The notes: a model not told the origin generated them from the letters alone. A stretch of DNA of 64,000 nucleotides from Cryobacterium sp. Y11 (GCF_002929535.1 NZ_PJJO01000049.1:19866-83865); one strand, 5' to 3'. Numbered from the stretch's first letter, positions 1 through 8,699 are shown. Numbers and translations are program-made.

Positions 1-683
1 CGCGCCTGCTGGGGCACCTCCGCGGCTCGCGGATCGAGGCTGCGCATACGTCCGATATAAACGAACAGGCCCAGTACGGGCATGGCCGCGACGGTAATGG
101 TCGCCACCAAGGGCGTGAGCGTGCCGGTGAGCCAGAACGGGACCAGCACGGCGAGCCGCAGCGATGAGGTCACTATCCGCTCGATCGCCACGAGCCGCCA
201 GCTTTGGGTAGCGGATGCCACGCCGCGGAACACCCCGACGAGCAGGTTGGGCACGATGGCCAGGCTGGCAACCAGGATCAGCTGCTGCACGGTCGGATCA
301 TTCCCGCTCAGCCAGGTGGCCGAGAGGAGTACGGCGCCCATGGCCAGAATTCCCGCCACCGTGAGAATAAGTACTCCGCGGCTGGCCGCGTTCCGTGCCA
401 GGCCCGGCGACTTCGCGATCGCCCAGGTCACGGCCTCTGGCACTCCAAACGTAGCCAGGGTGACGATCAGAGCCAGCGGCGCCGTTGCCGCCGCCACGGC
501 ACCGCGTCCGTCGACTCCGAGCGACTGGGCCAGGATCGGCCCCGAGAACAGTGCGACCAACGGAGGGAAGGCGTTTCCGATGAGGGCAATGCTCATATTG
601 CGGGAGACCGAACCCGCACGGGCACCCGGTTTAGACGCCGAAGGGGCCGGAACGGGCGCTCTGCGCAGCCGGTTAGCCGCCAT
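1..683 (-). CDS. Wzx-like polysaccharide flippase (3' part outside window)
   Basis: This is the N-terminal part (about 227 codons) of a multi-spanning membrane protein; its C-terminus lies beyond the left edge. The minus-strand translation starts MAANRLRRAP and soon becomes hydrophobic, with helices around ALIGNAFPPLVALFSGPILA, LALIVTLATFGVPEAVTWAI, GVLILTVAGILAMGAVLL and LVGVFRGVASATQSWRLVAI. The pattern 'G..GRG..A' after helix 1 and the 'TFG.PEA' stretch are typical of MOP-superfamily Wzx/oligosaccharide flippases, which move undecaprenyl-linked repeat units across the membrane. The ATG lies inside the last codons of the upstream glycosyltransferase (11-bp overlap), so the two are probably translationally coupled. 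Family placement is by pattern recognition; the truncation prevents a length check. Confidence 0.75.
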   Translation of the reverse strand, partial: MAANRLRRAPVPAPSASKPGARAGSVSRNMSIALIGNAFPPLVALFSGPILAQSLGVDGRGAVAAATAPLALIVTLATFGVPEAVTWAIAKSPGLARNAASRGVLILTVAGILAMGAVLLSATWLSGNDPTVQQLILVASLAIVPNLLVGVFRGVASATQSWRLVAIERIVTSSLRLAVLVPFWLTGTLTPLVATITVAAMPVLGLFVYIGRMRSLDPRAAEVPQQA

Positions 684-1605
684 CAACGGCCACCGTACCG
701 ACCCCGGGAAGAGGGCCGAAGTCCTGGGGATCATCGCGGCGCATCCGTGCGATTTCAGCTAGGCCGACCGAGGCGGCCCACTGGGTATCGTTGCCTCCGT
801 CCGCCACATTCTGCCGGTAGAGCGTGCCTCGTTGGGTGCCCGGAATGGCTGGATATTCGGCTTGGTGCTGGCCAACCTGGCGGGCGCGAATGCCGTGACG
901 AACCGCGACAGCGTGCACCCACAGGTCGTCGGCGCGCGGGGCCGACTGTTGGAAGGCCTCGCCTTCGAGCCGCAAGGCGTTCAGCAGTGCGAGCGGATAG
1001 TAGATTCCGGAGACGCCCGTGCAGAGTCGGCGAAAGCTGGACTCCGTACTGCTCGCGCGCGCCCATCGGGAGTAGGGGGCGACCGCATCGCCCTCGAAGA
1101 CAATCGTGTGTGCCCGCTGTCCGCAGACATCGCCCGGGTGCCGTGCGGCCGCTGAGAGCAGTTCTGCCAGCCACACTCTCGGGTAGAGCACGTCGTCGTC
1201 GGCAGCGACCAGCGGGAGCTGTGCCTCCGTCAGGGCGTAGGGGTACTGCTTCTTATGCGGACCATAGTCAGGGCACGGCAGAATTTCGAGACCGCGAGCT
1301 TGCAAGCGTACGAGTTGGGCGGGCAACTGGGCGAGTGTTTTTTCGTCGTCCAGCCACAAAATGAGGCGCCGTGGTTTCACCGCCCCGGCGGCGATGGATT
1401 CCACGGCGTAGTACACGGAATCGATGCGGTGCCCAAACGAGGTGAGGTTCACGGCTGCCAGACCACGACCGGTCACCGGGCGTCGACTGACCCGATTCAC
1501 CAACCGGAGCCGCGCCAGCAGGAGCTTGACTCGAATTCTGTCCGCGACGTCGACCGGGTCACTCGCCAGATCGACCAGGAGTTTTTTTACTCGGTGTGTC
1601 ACCAA
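673..1605 (-). CDS. Putative glycosyltransferase (GT-A-like) of the EPS locus
   Basis: A 310-aa cytoplasmic protein. Near residue 50 the strand 'LAAVNLTSFGHRIDSVYYA' opens the Rossmann-like half. 'RRLILWLDDEK' and 'LPLVAADDDVLYPRVWLAEL' follow; the DDD in the latter is a plausible DxD metal/nucleotide-sugar site of a GT-A fold. It is predicted to add one sugar to the lipid-linked EPS unit. The gene is first in a minus-strand pair with the flippase, whose start overlaps its end. A candidate promoter with the CCCC-N4-GGGGG element lies upstream. I recognise the fold type but not the specific sugar or CAZy family. Confidence 0.7.
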   Translation of the reverse strand: MVTHRVKKLLVDLASDPVDVADRIRVKLLLARLRLVNRVSRRPVTGRGLAAVNLTSFGHRIDSVYYAVESIAAGAVKPRRLILWLDDEKTLAQLPAQLVRLQARGLEILPCPDYGPHKKQYPYALTEAQLPLVAADDDVLYPRVWLAELLSAAARHPGDVCGQRAHTIVFEGDAVAPYSRWARASSTESSFRRLCTGVSGIYYPLALLNALRLEGEAFQQSAPRADDLWVHAVAVRHGIRARQVGQHQAEYPAIPGTQRGTLYRQNVADGGNDTQWAASVGLAEIARMRRDDPQDFGPLPGVGTVAVDGG

Positions 1606-1648
1606 AATCTGCTTCCGTTTTCGCGGTCAATGTCTACGTGAAAACGCC

Positions 1649-1694
1649 ACTGTACACGCAGCATGCCAGCAGGGGGCGACCCCCGATCGGGGGG
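1649..1694 (-). promoter_or_regulatory. Candidate EPS promoter with CCCCCC-GATC-GGGGG inverted repeat
   Basis: Read on the minus strand, a G/C palindrome (1694-1680) is followed after 25 nt by TACAGT (1654-1649), a -10-like hexamer. This sits 44-49 nt upstream of the glycosyltransferase start codon. The same arrangement is seen before the two largest secreted proteins (10793-10835 and 15245-15288). The rest of the 1606-1832 intergenic stretch shows no gene. Confidence 0.4.
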
Positions 1695-1832
1695 AACCGG
1701 CATGCGAATTGACCCGGCGTCGGCCTTGATCCCGTGCCCACATGGACCTACTGTTAGGCCGATGCGGTCGCGCGGCATGAACAATACTCGAATTGTTTCG
1801 GGCGCGGCCCGGTGCGGGGCCGAACGACCTAT

Positions 1833-3221
1833 ATGCGTGAGACGACCAAACAGACCGTGACAAAACAGCACACGAGCGCACACGAGACGCTCGAACGGCC
1901 CGTGCCGCTCGACGCGAAATCTGACGACGAGCGGGTGCCATCGACCGCGCAACGCGTGCCGCGCTCGACCAAGATTATTGCCGTCGTCGTATTGGTTCTC
2001 ATCGGTCTGCGCCTCGACCTGCCGATCGGCATCACCGTCGGCTATCTGGCGGCCGCCGCGCTGTTTCCGCTCTGGCTGCCGGCGCTGGGCCGATATCGGG
2101 GCGCGCTCACCCTCGTGCTGATCGGCGTCGTCGCCGTCGGCTCTGGCATCTGGCTGACCGTGCTTGCCGCCCCAAACCACGTCATCGCGGTGAGCGAACT
2201 GGCTGGCAACTCCATCGGACTCGTGGGCCTGTTGTGCTCATTCGGATTCGTACTCTGGACCCGCAGCGTGCTGCCCGACTCGTGGGTGGCCCTCTGGTTT
2301 GGGCTCGGTCTGCTCGGTGGAGTAACCACAGACAACGCCCGGTTCTATGAGAATCCGTGGCGTTTTGGATTCTCCTTCGCGCTGACGGTGGTTATCCTTG
2401 CCATCGCGCACATCCTTGATCGTCGATGGTTCGACCTGCTTGCGGTGCTCGGGTTGACAGTCGTGTCAATGATCACCGATGCGCGTTCTTCCTTCGCGAT
2501 CTTGCTCCTGACCGCCATGCTCGTGGCCTGGCAAATGCGGCCCACCAGTCGACTTCGTCCCCTGCGCAAAAGATCGGGCGCCGGGGTTATCGTCGCCATC
2601 GGCGTGCTCGCGGGCGTCGTGTACTATCTGGGGCAAGCTGCCATTGTCGCGGGGCTGTTGGGCGAAGCCACGCGCGCCCGCACCGTCGACCAGCTCAACA
2701 CCGCGGGGTCGCTCATTTTGGGTGGGCGACCGGAGCTGGCCGCCACGGCCTCCCTGATGGCCCACCAGCCATACGGGTTCGGGGCCGGCACGCTGCTGAA
2801 TCCCACCGATCTGCTCGCGGCGAAGACGGGAATGGAGTCGATTAACTACGCGCCCAACAACGGCTACGTCGAAAACTACATGTTTGGCGGCAACATCGAA
2901 CTTCATTCGGTGCTCGGCGACCTGTGGGCGCGCTTCGGCATTCCCGGTGTCGTGCTGGCCGTCTGCATCCTCTTTCTGGTGCTGCGCGGCATCGGAGCGG
3001 CAGTGGCCGCGAATCGGGCCAGTGGAATTTTGCTCTTTCTCGTCGTGAACACCGTGTGGATGTTCTTCTTCGGCCCGCTCTATACCGCAGCGCGACTGCT
3101 CATCCTGGTGCTTGCGCTGACGCTCATTCCCAAGGTTCCCGCAGTAACGAAACCCGTCCGGCGCAAAGTAGCAGGTCCGGTCCCCGTCGGTAGGCCTCAT
3201 GAAACCGCGCCCCGTGACTGA
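1833..3221 (+). CDS. O-antigen ligase/polymerase-like membrane protein (Wzy candidate)
   Basis: About 462 aa from the ATG at 1833; an in-frame GTG at 1812 would add 7 residues, and neither start has a strong ribosome site. A charged cytoplasmic N-terminus (about 50 aa) is followed by roughly ten hydrophobic helices. A long loop near the middle carries 'GGRPELAATASLMAHQPYGFGAGTL' (split here: GGRPELAATASLMAHQ, then PYGFGAGTL), with the H...G.G pattern typical of the periplasmic loop of O-antigen ligases and Wzy polymerases. 'TDARSSFAIL' resembles the conserved S/R segment of this superfamily. Predicted role: joining EPS repeat units outside the membrane. It overlaps the acyltransferase by 23 bp, suggesting co-expression. 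Ligase versus polymerase cannot be told from sequence. Confidence 0.7.
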   Translation: MRETTKQTVTKQHTSAHETLERPVPLDAKSDDERVPSTAQRVPRSTKIIAVVVLVLIGLRLDLPIGITVGYLAAAALFPLWLPALGRYRGALTLVLIGVVAVGSGIWLTVLAAPNHVIAVSELAGNSIGLVGLLCSFGFVLWTRSVLPDSWVALWFGLGLLGGVTTDNARFYENPWRFGFSFALTVVILAIAHILDRRWFDLLAVLGLTVVSMITDARSSFAILLLTAMLVAWQMRPTSRLRPLRKRSGAGVIVAIGVLAGVVYYLGQAAIVAGLLGEATRARTVDQLNTAGSLILGGRPELAATASLMAHQPYGFGAGTLLNPTDLLAAKTGMESINYAPNNGYVENYMFGGNIELHSVLGDLWARFGIPGVVLAVCILFLVLRGIGAAVAANRASGILLFLVVNTVWMFFFGPLYTAARLLILVLALTLIPKVPAVTKPVRRKVAGPVPVGRPHETAPRD

Positions 3222-4278
3222 CTCAGCAGTGTTCGCCGCTCGCGGAACGCCACGCGAGGCTTGGATCGACGTGGCAAAGGGGATCGCGATCACCCTCGTT
3301 GTGCTCTATCACGCGGTCATGTACCTTGACGCGGTCGGTCTGGCTGGTGCTATGGCGCCGCTCAACCCGCTGCTGGACACCTTCCGCATGCCTCTGTTCT
3401 TCTTCATGTCCGGCATCCTCGCGGCCAAGGCCATTCGATTGCCATACTGGGAGCTGTTTCGTAAGCGGATGTCCCTGCTGCTGTATCTCTACGCGGTCTG
3501 GGTCGCCGCCCAAACCCTTTTCCTGCTGGCCCTGCCGCCGATCGGCCCCGACGGGCCCAATGCCAGGTGGACCGACTTGGTTACCCTATTTATTCGGCCG
3601 AGTTCGAACCTCTGGTTTATTTACGCCCTGCCTATTTTTCTTACCGTGGCGTGGCTGACTCGGCGCTGGCATCCGCTCATTGTCATGTCTATTACGGGGG
3701 CGCTCGCCGTGCTGTTCGGGTCGCAGATTCTGCACACCGCCACGCCGTGGGACAAGATGGGCCGTTACCTGGTATTTTTCTTGGCGGCGATTTGGTTGGG
3801 TCCGCGCGTTCGGCGCCTGATTCCGCGGCTGCGGTTGTGGCATGTGGCCGTGCTGTGCGGGGTTTACGGCAGCGTTGTGCTGATTATGGTGAAGCAGTCG
3901 TTGACGCGGGTACCGTTCGTGCTGCTTGTCGTGAGCATCCTGGCAGTTCTGGTGGGAATCAGCGTGGCCGTCGTTTTGTCTCGCACTCCGCTGTTCGATT
4001 TCGTGCGTGTGTTGGGCAGTCACACGTTGCCCATTTATTTGGTGCATACCCTTCCTATGACGGCCTTCGCTGCGATCCTCCTGGCTGGCGGCGTGACGCT
4101 CCCGGAGGGCGTCGCGACGGCGCTCCCGCTGCTGCTGTGCGGCGCGGCAATCTTGCTCGCCCTGGCCGTCTACCGACGATTCGCCGCCGTGCCGGGAGTG
4201 TTCACCGTGCCGGTTACCTCCTGGGTAGCGCTGCCGAGCAGGGCCGTGCGGGCTGAGCAAACCGAAACATCCGCTTAG
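3199..4278 (+). CDS. Acyltransferase 3 family membrane protein (EPS O-acylation)
   Basis: A 359-aa protein of about ten transmembrane helices. The N-terminus 'REAWIDVAKGIAITLVVLYH' has the conserved 'D..KG..I..V...H' of acyltransferase-3 (OafA/NodX/WecH-type) enzymes, where the histidine is the presumed catalytic residue. 'RMPLFFFMSGILAAKA' is the second family signature (FFF.SG). These proteins move acetyl or succinyl groups onto extracytoplasmic sugars. The start lies within the end of the Wzy-like gene, so the pair probably forms one transcription unit. The acyl group and target sugar are unknown. Confidence 0.85.
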   Translation: MKPRPVTDSAVFAARGTPREAWIDVAKGIAITLVVLYHAVMYLDAVGLAGAMAPLNPLLDTFRMPLFFFMSGILAAKAIRLPYWELFRKRMSLLLYLYAVWVAAQTLFLLALPPIGPDGPNARWTDLVTLFIRPSSNLWFIYALPIFLTVAWLTRRWHPLIVMSITGALAVLFGSQILHTATPWDKMGRYLVFFLAAIWLGPRVRRLIPRLRLWHVAVLCGVYGSVVLIMVKQSLTRVPFVLLVVSILAVLVGISVAVVLSRTPLFDFVRVLGSHTLPIYLVHTLPMTAFAAILLAGGVTLPEGVATALPLLLCGAAILLALAVYRRFAAVPGVFTVPVTSWVALPSRAVRAEQTETSA

Positions 4279-4332
4279 CGGCTGGAGGGTGTGGAGGCGG
4301 CGGTAACGATGCGAAAAGTCCATGGCGCTACA

Positions 4333-4360
4333 TTGACGTTTTCTCACTTTCCGGTAACAC
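4333..4360 (+). promoter_or_regulatory. Possible promoter before the beta-helix protein gene
   Basis: TTGACG (4333-4338), 16 nt, then TAACAC (4355-4360), about 75 nt upstream of the ATG at 4434. The hexamers are fair matches to sigma-70-type -35 and -10 boxes. No other structure was seen in the 4279-4433 gap. Confidence 0.3.
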
Positions 4361-4433
4361 TCGAATAACTATCGGTGACTCCCTACGGTTGCCTCACGCG
4401 CGTACCCGAGCGTGCACGACACGAAATGACTCC

Positions 4434-5798
4434 ATGCCAAATCGCGCAAGAGGAAACAAGTCGAAATTACCCACAGGCCGACCCGTCGACGAGGGTGTGC
4501 CCGCGACCAGAAGGCGTCGCCGCGCCACCCGCAGACTGGCGCGTGCAGCAGCAGCAGCAGCGGTCGTCGTTATCGGACTGACCGGCATCGGCTTGGGAGT
4601 CAACCAGGCCCACGCAGCGGTGTCTGCCGCGGTGGGGGACTCCACGTCAATCCTTGACGGACCGCACGCCGCGCCGGCCGATGGGCTGCCGGTTGACGCG
4701 TCCGTCGACTGGGTCCCTCTCGACGCGCGCACAGACACAGCCCCGGTTGCGTCTTCCACCGCCGGGTGGGACCGGGGCGAGTGGGAGTGGCTCATCGCCT
4801 GGCTATTCCCGGCTAAACCGGTGCCCGTCGATCCTGCTCCCACGCCGATTCCTCTCCCCGACCCCACTTTTACCCCGGTGCCGATTCTGATTCCCGACCC
4901 GGCGCCCGTCCCGATTCTGATTCCAGACCCGATTCCCGCGCCAATCGTGGTTCCAGTACCAACCCCCACTCCAGTTCCCGACCCCATATCAACCCCTGAC
5001 CCCACACCCATCGTCGCTGATTCTGGCGCGCCCAACGCCGGCAACACGGGAGTCCCCGCTGGCACCGCCCTGACCATTCACGACGGTGATCTTCGAATCA
5101 CCGAACCGGGAACGATCATCAGCGGCCTGGACGTTCGGGGCATGATCATTGTCGAGGCGCCGAATGTGACCATCGAGAACTCGATCGTGCGCGGGCGGGA
5201 TCTCAACGGGCCAATGGCTCTGATCGGAAACCTCGGAGGGTTTGTGAATCTGAAAATTATCGACACGGAATTGTTCCCCTCAACGCCCTCGCCCCATATG
5301 CAAGGTATTTACGGCTACAACTTTGAAGCCACCCGCCTGAACATTCACGGCGTGATTGACGGCATCCATCTCACTGGCGGCAACGTGGACATTATTGATT
5401 CCTGGCTGCACGACAATCTTCACTACCAACGGGACCCGAACCATGGCGGTACACCGAGCCATGATGACTCGATTCAGATTCAGGAAGGTTCCAACATTCG
5501 CATCGATGGCAATAGGTTCAGCGGCGCCTGGAATGCCACCGTCCAGGTCACCCAGGACCGTGGGGACGTGGCAGATCTGACCTTCACGAATAACATCGCC
5601 GACGGCGGTAAATGTTCCATCAATATTGCCGAAAAAGACCATGGGCCGGTCAAGGGTGTTGTCATCTCCGATAACTCGTTTGGCCGAAACACCCGCGTCG
5701 ACGATTGCGCCGTGATTGCACCGTCATCGACCAAGGTGTCCATGGCGCGAAACTACTACACCCCCGACGACGCCCTGGTTCAGGTGCGCGCCGGATGA
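4434..5798 (+). CDS. Secreted right-handed beta-helix protein with proline-rich stalk
   Basis: About 454 aa from the ATG at 4434; a TTG at 4389 is in frame but upstream of a better N-terminus. A strongly basic n-region (RRRRRATRRLARAAAAAA) leads into a signal-peptide core, 'VVVIGLTGIGLGVNQAHAA'. A proline-rich segment (about residues 128-200) repeats P-D-P-x-P and 'PVPILIPDP' units and looks like a rigid stalk. The C-terminal 250 residues carry regularly spaced 'V.I.NS.V.G', 'LKIIDTELF', 'VDIIDSWLHDN' and 'IRIDGNRFSG' coils, as in pectate-lyase-like parallel beta-helix proteins. These often bind or cleave polysaccharide, so a role in EPS trimming or binding is plausible but unproven. No sortase signal is visible. 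It ends just before a strong terminator. Confidence 0.75.
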   Translation: MPNRARGNKSKLPTGRPVDEGVPATRRRRRATRRLARAAAAAAVVVIGLTGIGLGVNQAHAAVSAAVGDSTSILDGPHAAPADGLPVDASVDWVPLDARTDTAPVASSTAGWDRGEWEWLIAWLFPAKPVPVDPAPTPIPLPDPTFTPVPILIPDPAPVPILIPDPIPAPIVVPVPTPTPVPDPISTPDPTPIVADSGAPNAGNTGVPAGTALTIHDGDLRITEPGTIISGLDVRGMIIVEAPNVTIENSIVRGRDLNGPMALIGNLGGFVNLKIIDTELFPSTPSPHMQGIYGYNFEATRLNIHGVIDGIHLTGGNVDIIDSWLHDNLHYQRDPNHGGTPSHDDSIQIQEGSNIRIDGNRFSGAWNATVQVTQDRGDVADLTFTNNIADGGKCSINIAEKDHGPVKGVVISDNSFGRNTRVDDCAVIAPSSTKVSMARNYYTPDDALVQVRAG

Positions 5799-5806
5799 CT
5801 CACCCG

Positions 5807-5860
5807 ATCAGACGAAAAGAATGGGTTCCTTGGTCGAGGAACCCGTTCTTTTCGTCTGAT
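5807..5860. terminator. Long bidirectional terminator hairpin
   Basis: A 24-nt arm (5807-5830) and its complement (5837-5860) with one G-T pair, joined by a 6-nt loop. A-rich and T-rich tracts within the arms (GAAAAGAA / TTCTTTTC) suit transcripts coming from either side. It separates the convergent beta-helix gene and the cytidylyltransferase gene. Confidence 0.85.
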
Positions 5861-5876
5861 GATTGCTCGTCGACGG

Positions 5877-6491
5877 TTAGGGGACAATCGTGCGCGGTTG
5901 TCGCAGAGCGACCGCATCGGGGCGGATGAGAGCGTCGAGTGCGCGACGCAGAATTGTGCTGGAGGTATTGACCGTGTACGGGAAGTACACCACCGCAACG
6001 CCGACGGCCGCGAACTCGCTCTCGAGGTGCACCCCGCGCGGGGTGCCTCGCCAATCGTCGCCTTTGAAGAACACGTCAAAACGGATGTCGCGCCACGTGT
6101 CGAGCTTGTCTTCGACGACTTCGGCGACCGCTTCGTCCACAAAGGAGATGTGGCGAACAATTTCGAGACGTTCGACCAGCGGTACGACGGGGGTGACGCC
6201 CTTGGTGAGCTGGAGCATCTCGTCGGACACAACACCGGCGATCAGATAGTCACATTGGCTCTTGGCGTGCTTGAGAATATTGAGGTGTCCAACGTGGAAA
6301 AGGTCATACCCGCCGGCGGCGTATCCGATCCGCAGGCCGTTCTGACGGGCCGAGAATCGCCGAGCAGACTGATCACCAGCGGACTGTGCTGAGCCGGGCC
6401 GGTTGGTCTCCGTCGTGGTTGGCGAGGGGGAAATCGAGTGGATCGATCGGTCTTCTGGCAGCTGGCTAGTGAGGGGGTGCTTGGGGGTCAC
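5877..6491 (-). CDS. Glycerol-3-phosphate cytidylyltransferase-like nucleotidyltransferase (TagD family)
   Basis: A 204-aa protein. 'GGYDLFHVGHLNILKHAKS' is the HxGH nucleotide-binding motif of the cytidylyltransferase superfamily. 'VSDEML', 'RLEIVRHISFVDEAV', 'DVFFKGDDWRGTP' and 'TVNTSSTILRR' (the equivalent of the TagD RTxGISTT motif) follow in family order. The predicted reaction is CTP plus glycerol-3-phosphate (or a similar polyol phosphate) to a CDP-alcohol. The GTG start at 6491 leaves a 45-residue Ser/Pro/Arg-rich extension before the domain, unusual for the family; no ATG/GTG start nearer the domain is seen. The CDP-alcohol could serve teichoic-acid-like or EPS decoration. Substrate is inference. 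Confidence 0.8.
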   Translation of the reverse strand: MTPKHPLTSQLPEDRSIHSISPSPTTTETNRPGSAQSAGDQSARRFSARQNGLRIGYAAGGYDLFHVGHLNILKHAKSQCDYLIAGVVSDEMLQLTKGVTPVVPLVERLEIVRHISFVDEAVAEVVEDKLDTWRDIRFDVFFKGDDWRGTPRGVHLESEFAAVGVAVVYFPYTVNTSSTILRRALDALIRPDAVALRQPRTIVP

Positions 6492-6693
6492 TGGGGCTCA
6501 GATTTCTCTCAGGCTGCAGCGCGAGCTTCAACAGGATTCGGGTAAGAGAGGTGGTGAGAAATCCTAACCTTTTTCCGGCGGCATGACTAGGGGTGGCCGA
6601 ACGACCAAGCGACGGCCGCGCTCGCGCCCGCCTCCATCTGAACTGGGTAGGCAATTGATTCTTGGTACACGTAGCGCAAATTACGAGTCGAAG

Positions 6694-6699
6694 TATAAT
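6694..6699 (+). promoter_or_regulatory. -10 box TATAAT before the first propeller paralogue
   Basis: A perfect TATAAT hexamer 57 nt upstream of the ATG at 6757. No convincing -35 box at 17 nt and no C/G palindrome as at the other two paralogues, so this copy may be controlled differently. Confidence 0.4.
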
Positions 6700-6756
6700 T
6701 CCTGCACAATGGGGGCCACCCGAAGGTCGCCATCCAAACTGAGTAGAGGTTCTCTT

Positions 6757-8676
6757 ATGGCGCCGAGCTTTCGGTCTCCGGTAGTAACCATCATCGCCGC
6801 AGCAGTAGTTGCTACGGCGATCGTTTTCGGCGCAGGGGCGGCTCAAGCGGACACGGCGCCGCCGAGCGCATCCACCCCTAAAACCGTATCGGCTGATGCT
6901 TTGCCTACTGCCCAAATCAACGGGGTGGTGTGGACGCAAGTTATCGTGGGAAACACGGTCTATGTCGGCGGTGAGTTTACGCGCGCGCGGCCCGCTGGAG
7001 CCTCGGCGGGTACGAGCGAGGTCACGCGCAATAATCTCATGGCGTACAACCTGTCGACCGGTGTCATGACGGCATTTAATCCCAGTCTGAACGGTGCCGT
7101 GCGGGCGATCACCGCCTCGCCAGACGGATTGCGCATCTATGTCGGGGGAGCCTTTACTAAGGTCGGTGCCGTGGCGCGAAGTCGCTTGGCCGCCTTCGCG
7201 ACGGACACTGGGGCACTCCTGTCTGATTGGAAGCCAACAGCCAACGGTACAGTCAGGGCACTTGGCGCGTCGGGGAGCACCGTCTTCGCTGGGGGGAGTT
7301 TCACCTCGGCCAATTCACAGTCGCGCCAGAGGATCGCCTCGTTCATTGGCTCGACCGGCACGCTTGGAGCGTGGAAAGGCAAGATTCCCGATGGTGCGGT
7401 GCAGGCACTGACGGTTTCGCCAAGCGGCGACCGGGTTGTTATTGGTGGTTCGTTCACGTCCTACAACGGTGCGACGACTCCGGGCTATGGAATGGCGGCC
7501 ACGAATTCCACCTCCGGTGCGGGTATGACCTGGAATATCGGAAAGCTCATTAAGAATGCCGGCCCTAACGGTGCCATTTTGTCGCTCACCTCCGATGCCG
7601 ACGGCGTCTACGGCACCGGTTACGATTTTGGCAGCGGAGCTATGTTTGAGGGCACGTTCCGGGCCAGCTGGACTAATGGCAACACCGTTTGGATCGAGGA
7701 CTGCCATGGTGACACCTATTCGGCCGTTCCGGTTGGCGACGTCGTGTACACAACCGCTCACGCGCATTTCTGCGGCAATATCGGCGGGTTTAAGGAGACG
7801 GTCCCACGCAGTTATCACCGCACGCTGACCTTCACCAAGGTGGCAACCGGAACCATCACCAGGAACGTCACGGGTGGGAGCTACTTCAATTTCGCCGGAA
7901 AGCCCAGGCCCACCCTGCTGGCGTTCTACCCGGACATCAACACCGGCACCTTCACCGGGCAGGGGCAAGGCCCGTGGAACGTGGCAGCGAACTCTCAATA
8001 TCTGCTCTACGGCGGCGAGTTCACGATTGTAAATAACAAGAGGCAGCAGGGGCTCGTGCGCTTCGCGGTGTCTTCGATCGCCCCGGACAAGGAAGGGCCG
8101 AAGGCAACCGGCGCCAGCTTCAAGCCCACGCTCACCACGCCCAGCGCTGGAACAGTCACGGTGAGGTGGACCTCCAATTACGATCGCGACAATGAGCTAC
8201 TTCGTTACGAGGTGCTCCGAAACGGCGTGGTCGTGCATACCCAAACGGGACTTTCCGTGGACTGGAGCCGCCCGGCGATCAGCTGGACCGACACCGGTCG
8301 TACGCCCGGAACGACGTACTCGTACCAGATTCGGGTGAGTGACCCGTTCGGTAATACCGTCACCGGCGACGCGGCCACCAAGAGAGCTCTCGGCGTCACC
8401 ACCCTCAAGGAAACACCGGGCGTGACTGTGCCCACCGAACCGAACCTCGCTCCCGACGTGAATCTGTTGCCAGCTCCCGAGGTTGCCCCCGATGCGAATG
8501 TCGCGCCAGCCCCTGAGGTCGCGCCCGATGCGAACGTCGTGCCAGCCCCTGAGGTCGTGCCCGATGCGAACGTCGTGCCGGCGCCCGAGATCGTGCCCGA
8601 CCTCGACGTCGTGCCGGTTCCTGAGGTCGTACCCGATGTGAACGTGGAACCTGCGCCGAAAGCCGGGCGGGAGTAG
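6757..8676 (+). CDS. Secreted beta-propeller/FN3 protein with 12-residue repeat tail (paralogue 1)
   Basis: A 639-aa protein. The ATG at 6757 follows a GTAGAGG ribosome site and starts a signal peptide (MAPSFRSPVVTIIAAAVVAT... ending near AQA-DT). Residues of about 40-450 contain repeated 'xVYVGGxF', 'RLAAFxxxTGxL' and 'ALxxSxDGxxxxIGG' blades, like delta-60/WD-type propellers. A motif shared by all three paralogues, EDCHGDTYSA followed by HAHFCGNIGG, sits near residue 310-345. An FN3-like domain follows (YDRDNELLRYEVLRNGV...YSYQIRVSDPFGN). The C-terminus is six copies of xPDxNVxPAPEV instead of the LamG/PKD modules of the other paralogues. Secreted; no enzyme activity can be assigned. A structural or EPS-binding surface protein is an inference from location. 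Confidence 0.75.
   Translation: MAPSFRSPVVTIIAAAVVATAIVFGAGAAQADTAPPSASTPKTVSADALPTAQINGVVWTQVIVGNTVYVGGEFTRARPAGASAGTSEVTRNNLMAYNLSTGVMTAFNPSLNGAVRAITASPDGLRIYVGGAFTKVGAVARSRLAAFATDTGALLSDWKPTANGTVRALGASGSTVFAGGSFTSANSQSRQRIASFIGSTGTLGAWKGKIPDGAVQALTVSPSGDRVVIGGSFTSYNGATTPGYGMAATNSTSGAGMTWNIGKLIKNAGPNGAILSLTSDADGVYGTGYDFGSGAMFEGTFRASWTNGNTVWIEDCHGDTYSAVPVGDVVYTTAHAHFCGNIGGFKETVPRSYHRTLTFTKVATGTITRNVTGGSYFNFAGKPRPTLLAFYPDINTGTFTGQGQGPWNVAANSQYLLYGGEFTIVNNKRQQGLVRFAVSSIAPDKEGPKATGASFKPTLTTPSAGTVTVRWTSNYDRDNELLRYEVLRNGVVVHTQTGLSVDWSRPAISWTDTGRTPGTTYSYQIRVSDPFGNTVTGDAATKRALGVTTLKETPGVTVPTEPNLAPDVNLLPAPEVAPDANVAPAPEVAPDANVVPAPEVVPDANVVPAPEIVPDLDVVPVPEVVPDVNVEPAPKAGRE
8449..8664 (+). repeat. Six tandem 36-bp units encoding xPDxNVxPAPEV
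   Basis: Imperfect 12-codon repeats at the 3' end of the paralogue-1 gene. Units alternate APD/VPD and NV/DV. They encode an acidic, proline-rich tail that may act as a spacer or cell-wall-spanning segment. Confidence 0.85.
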
Positions 8677-8699
8677 TCGGGCACGGCCACCGGGCACGA

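Noticed and set aside
82..762. 226-codon plus-strand frame at the left edge
   Set aside because: The minus frame there has membrane helices typical of a flippase, and the plus frame is a Ser/Arg/Ala-rich shadow.
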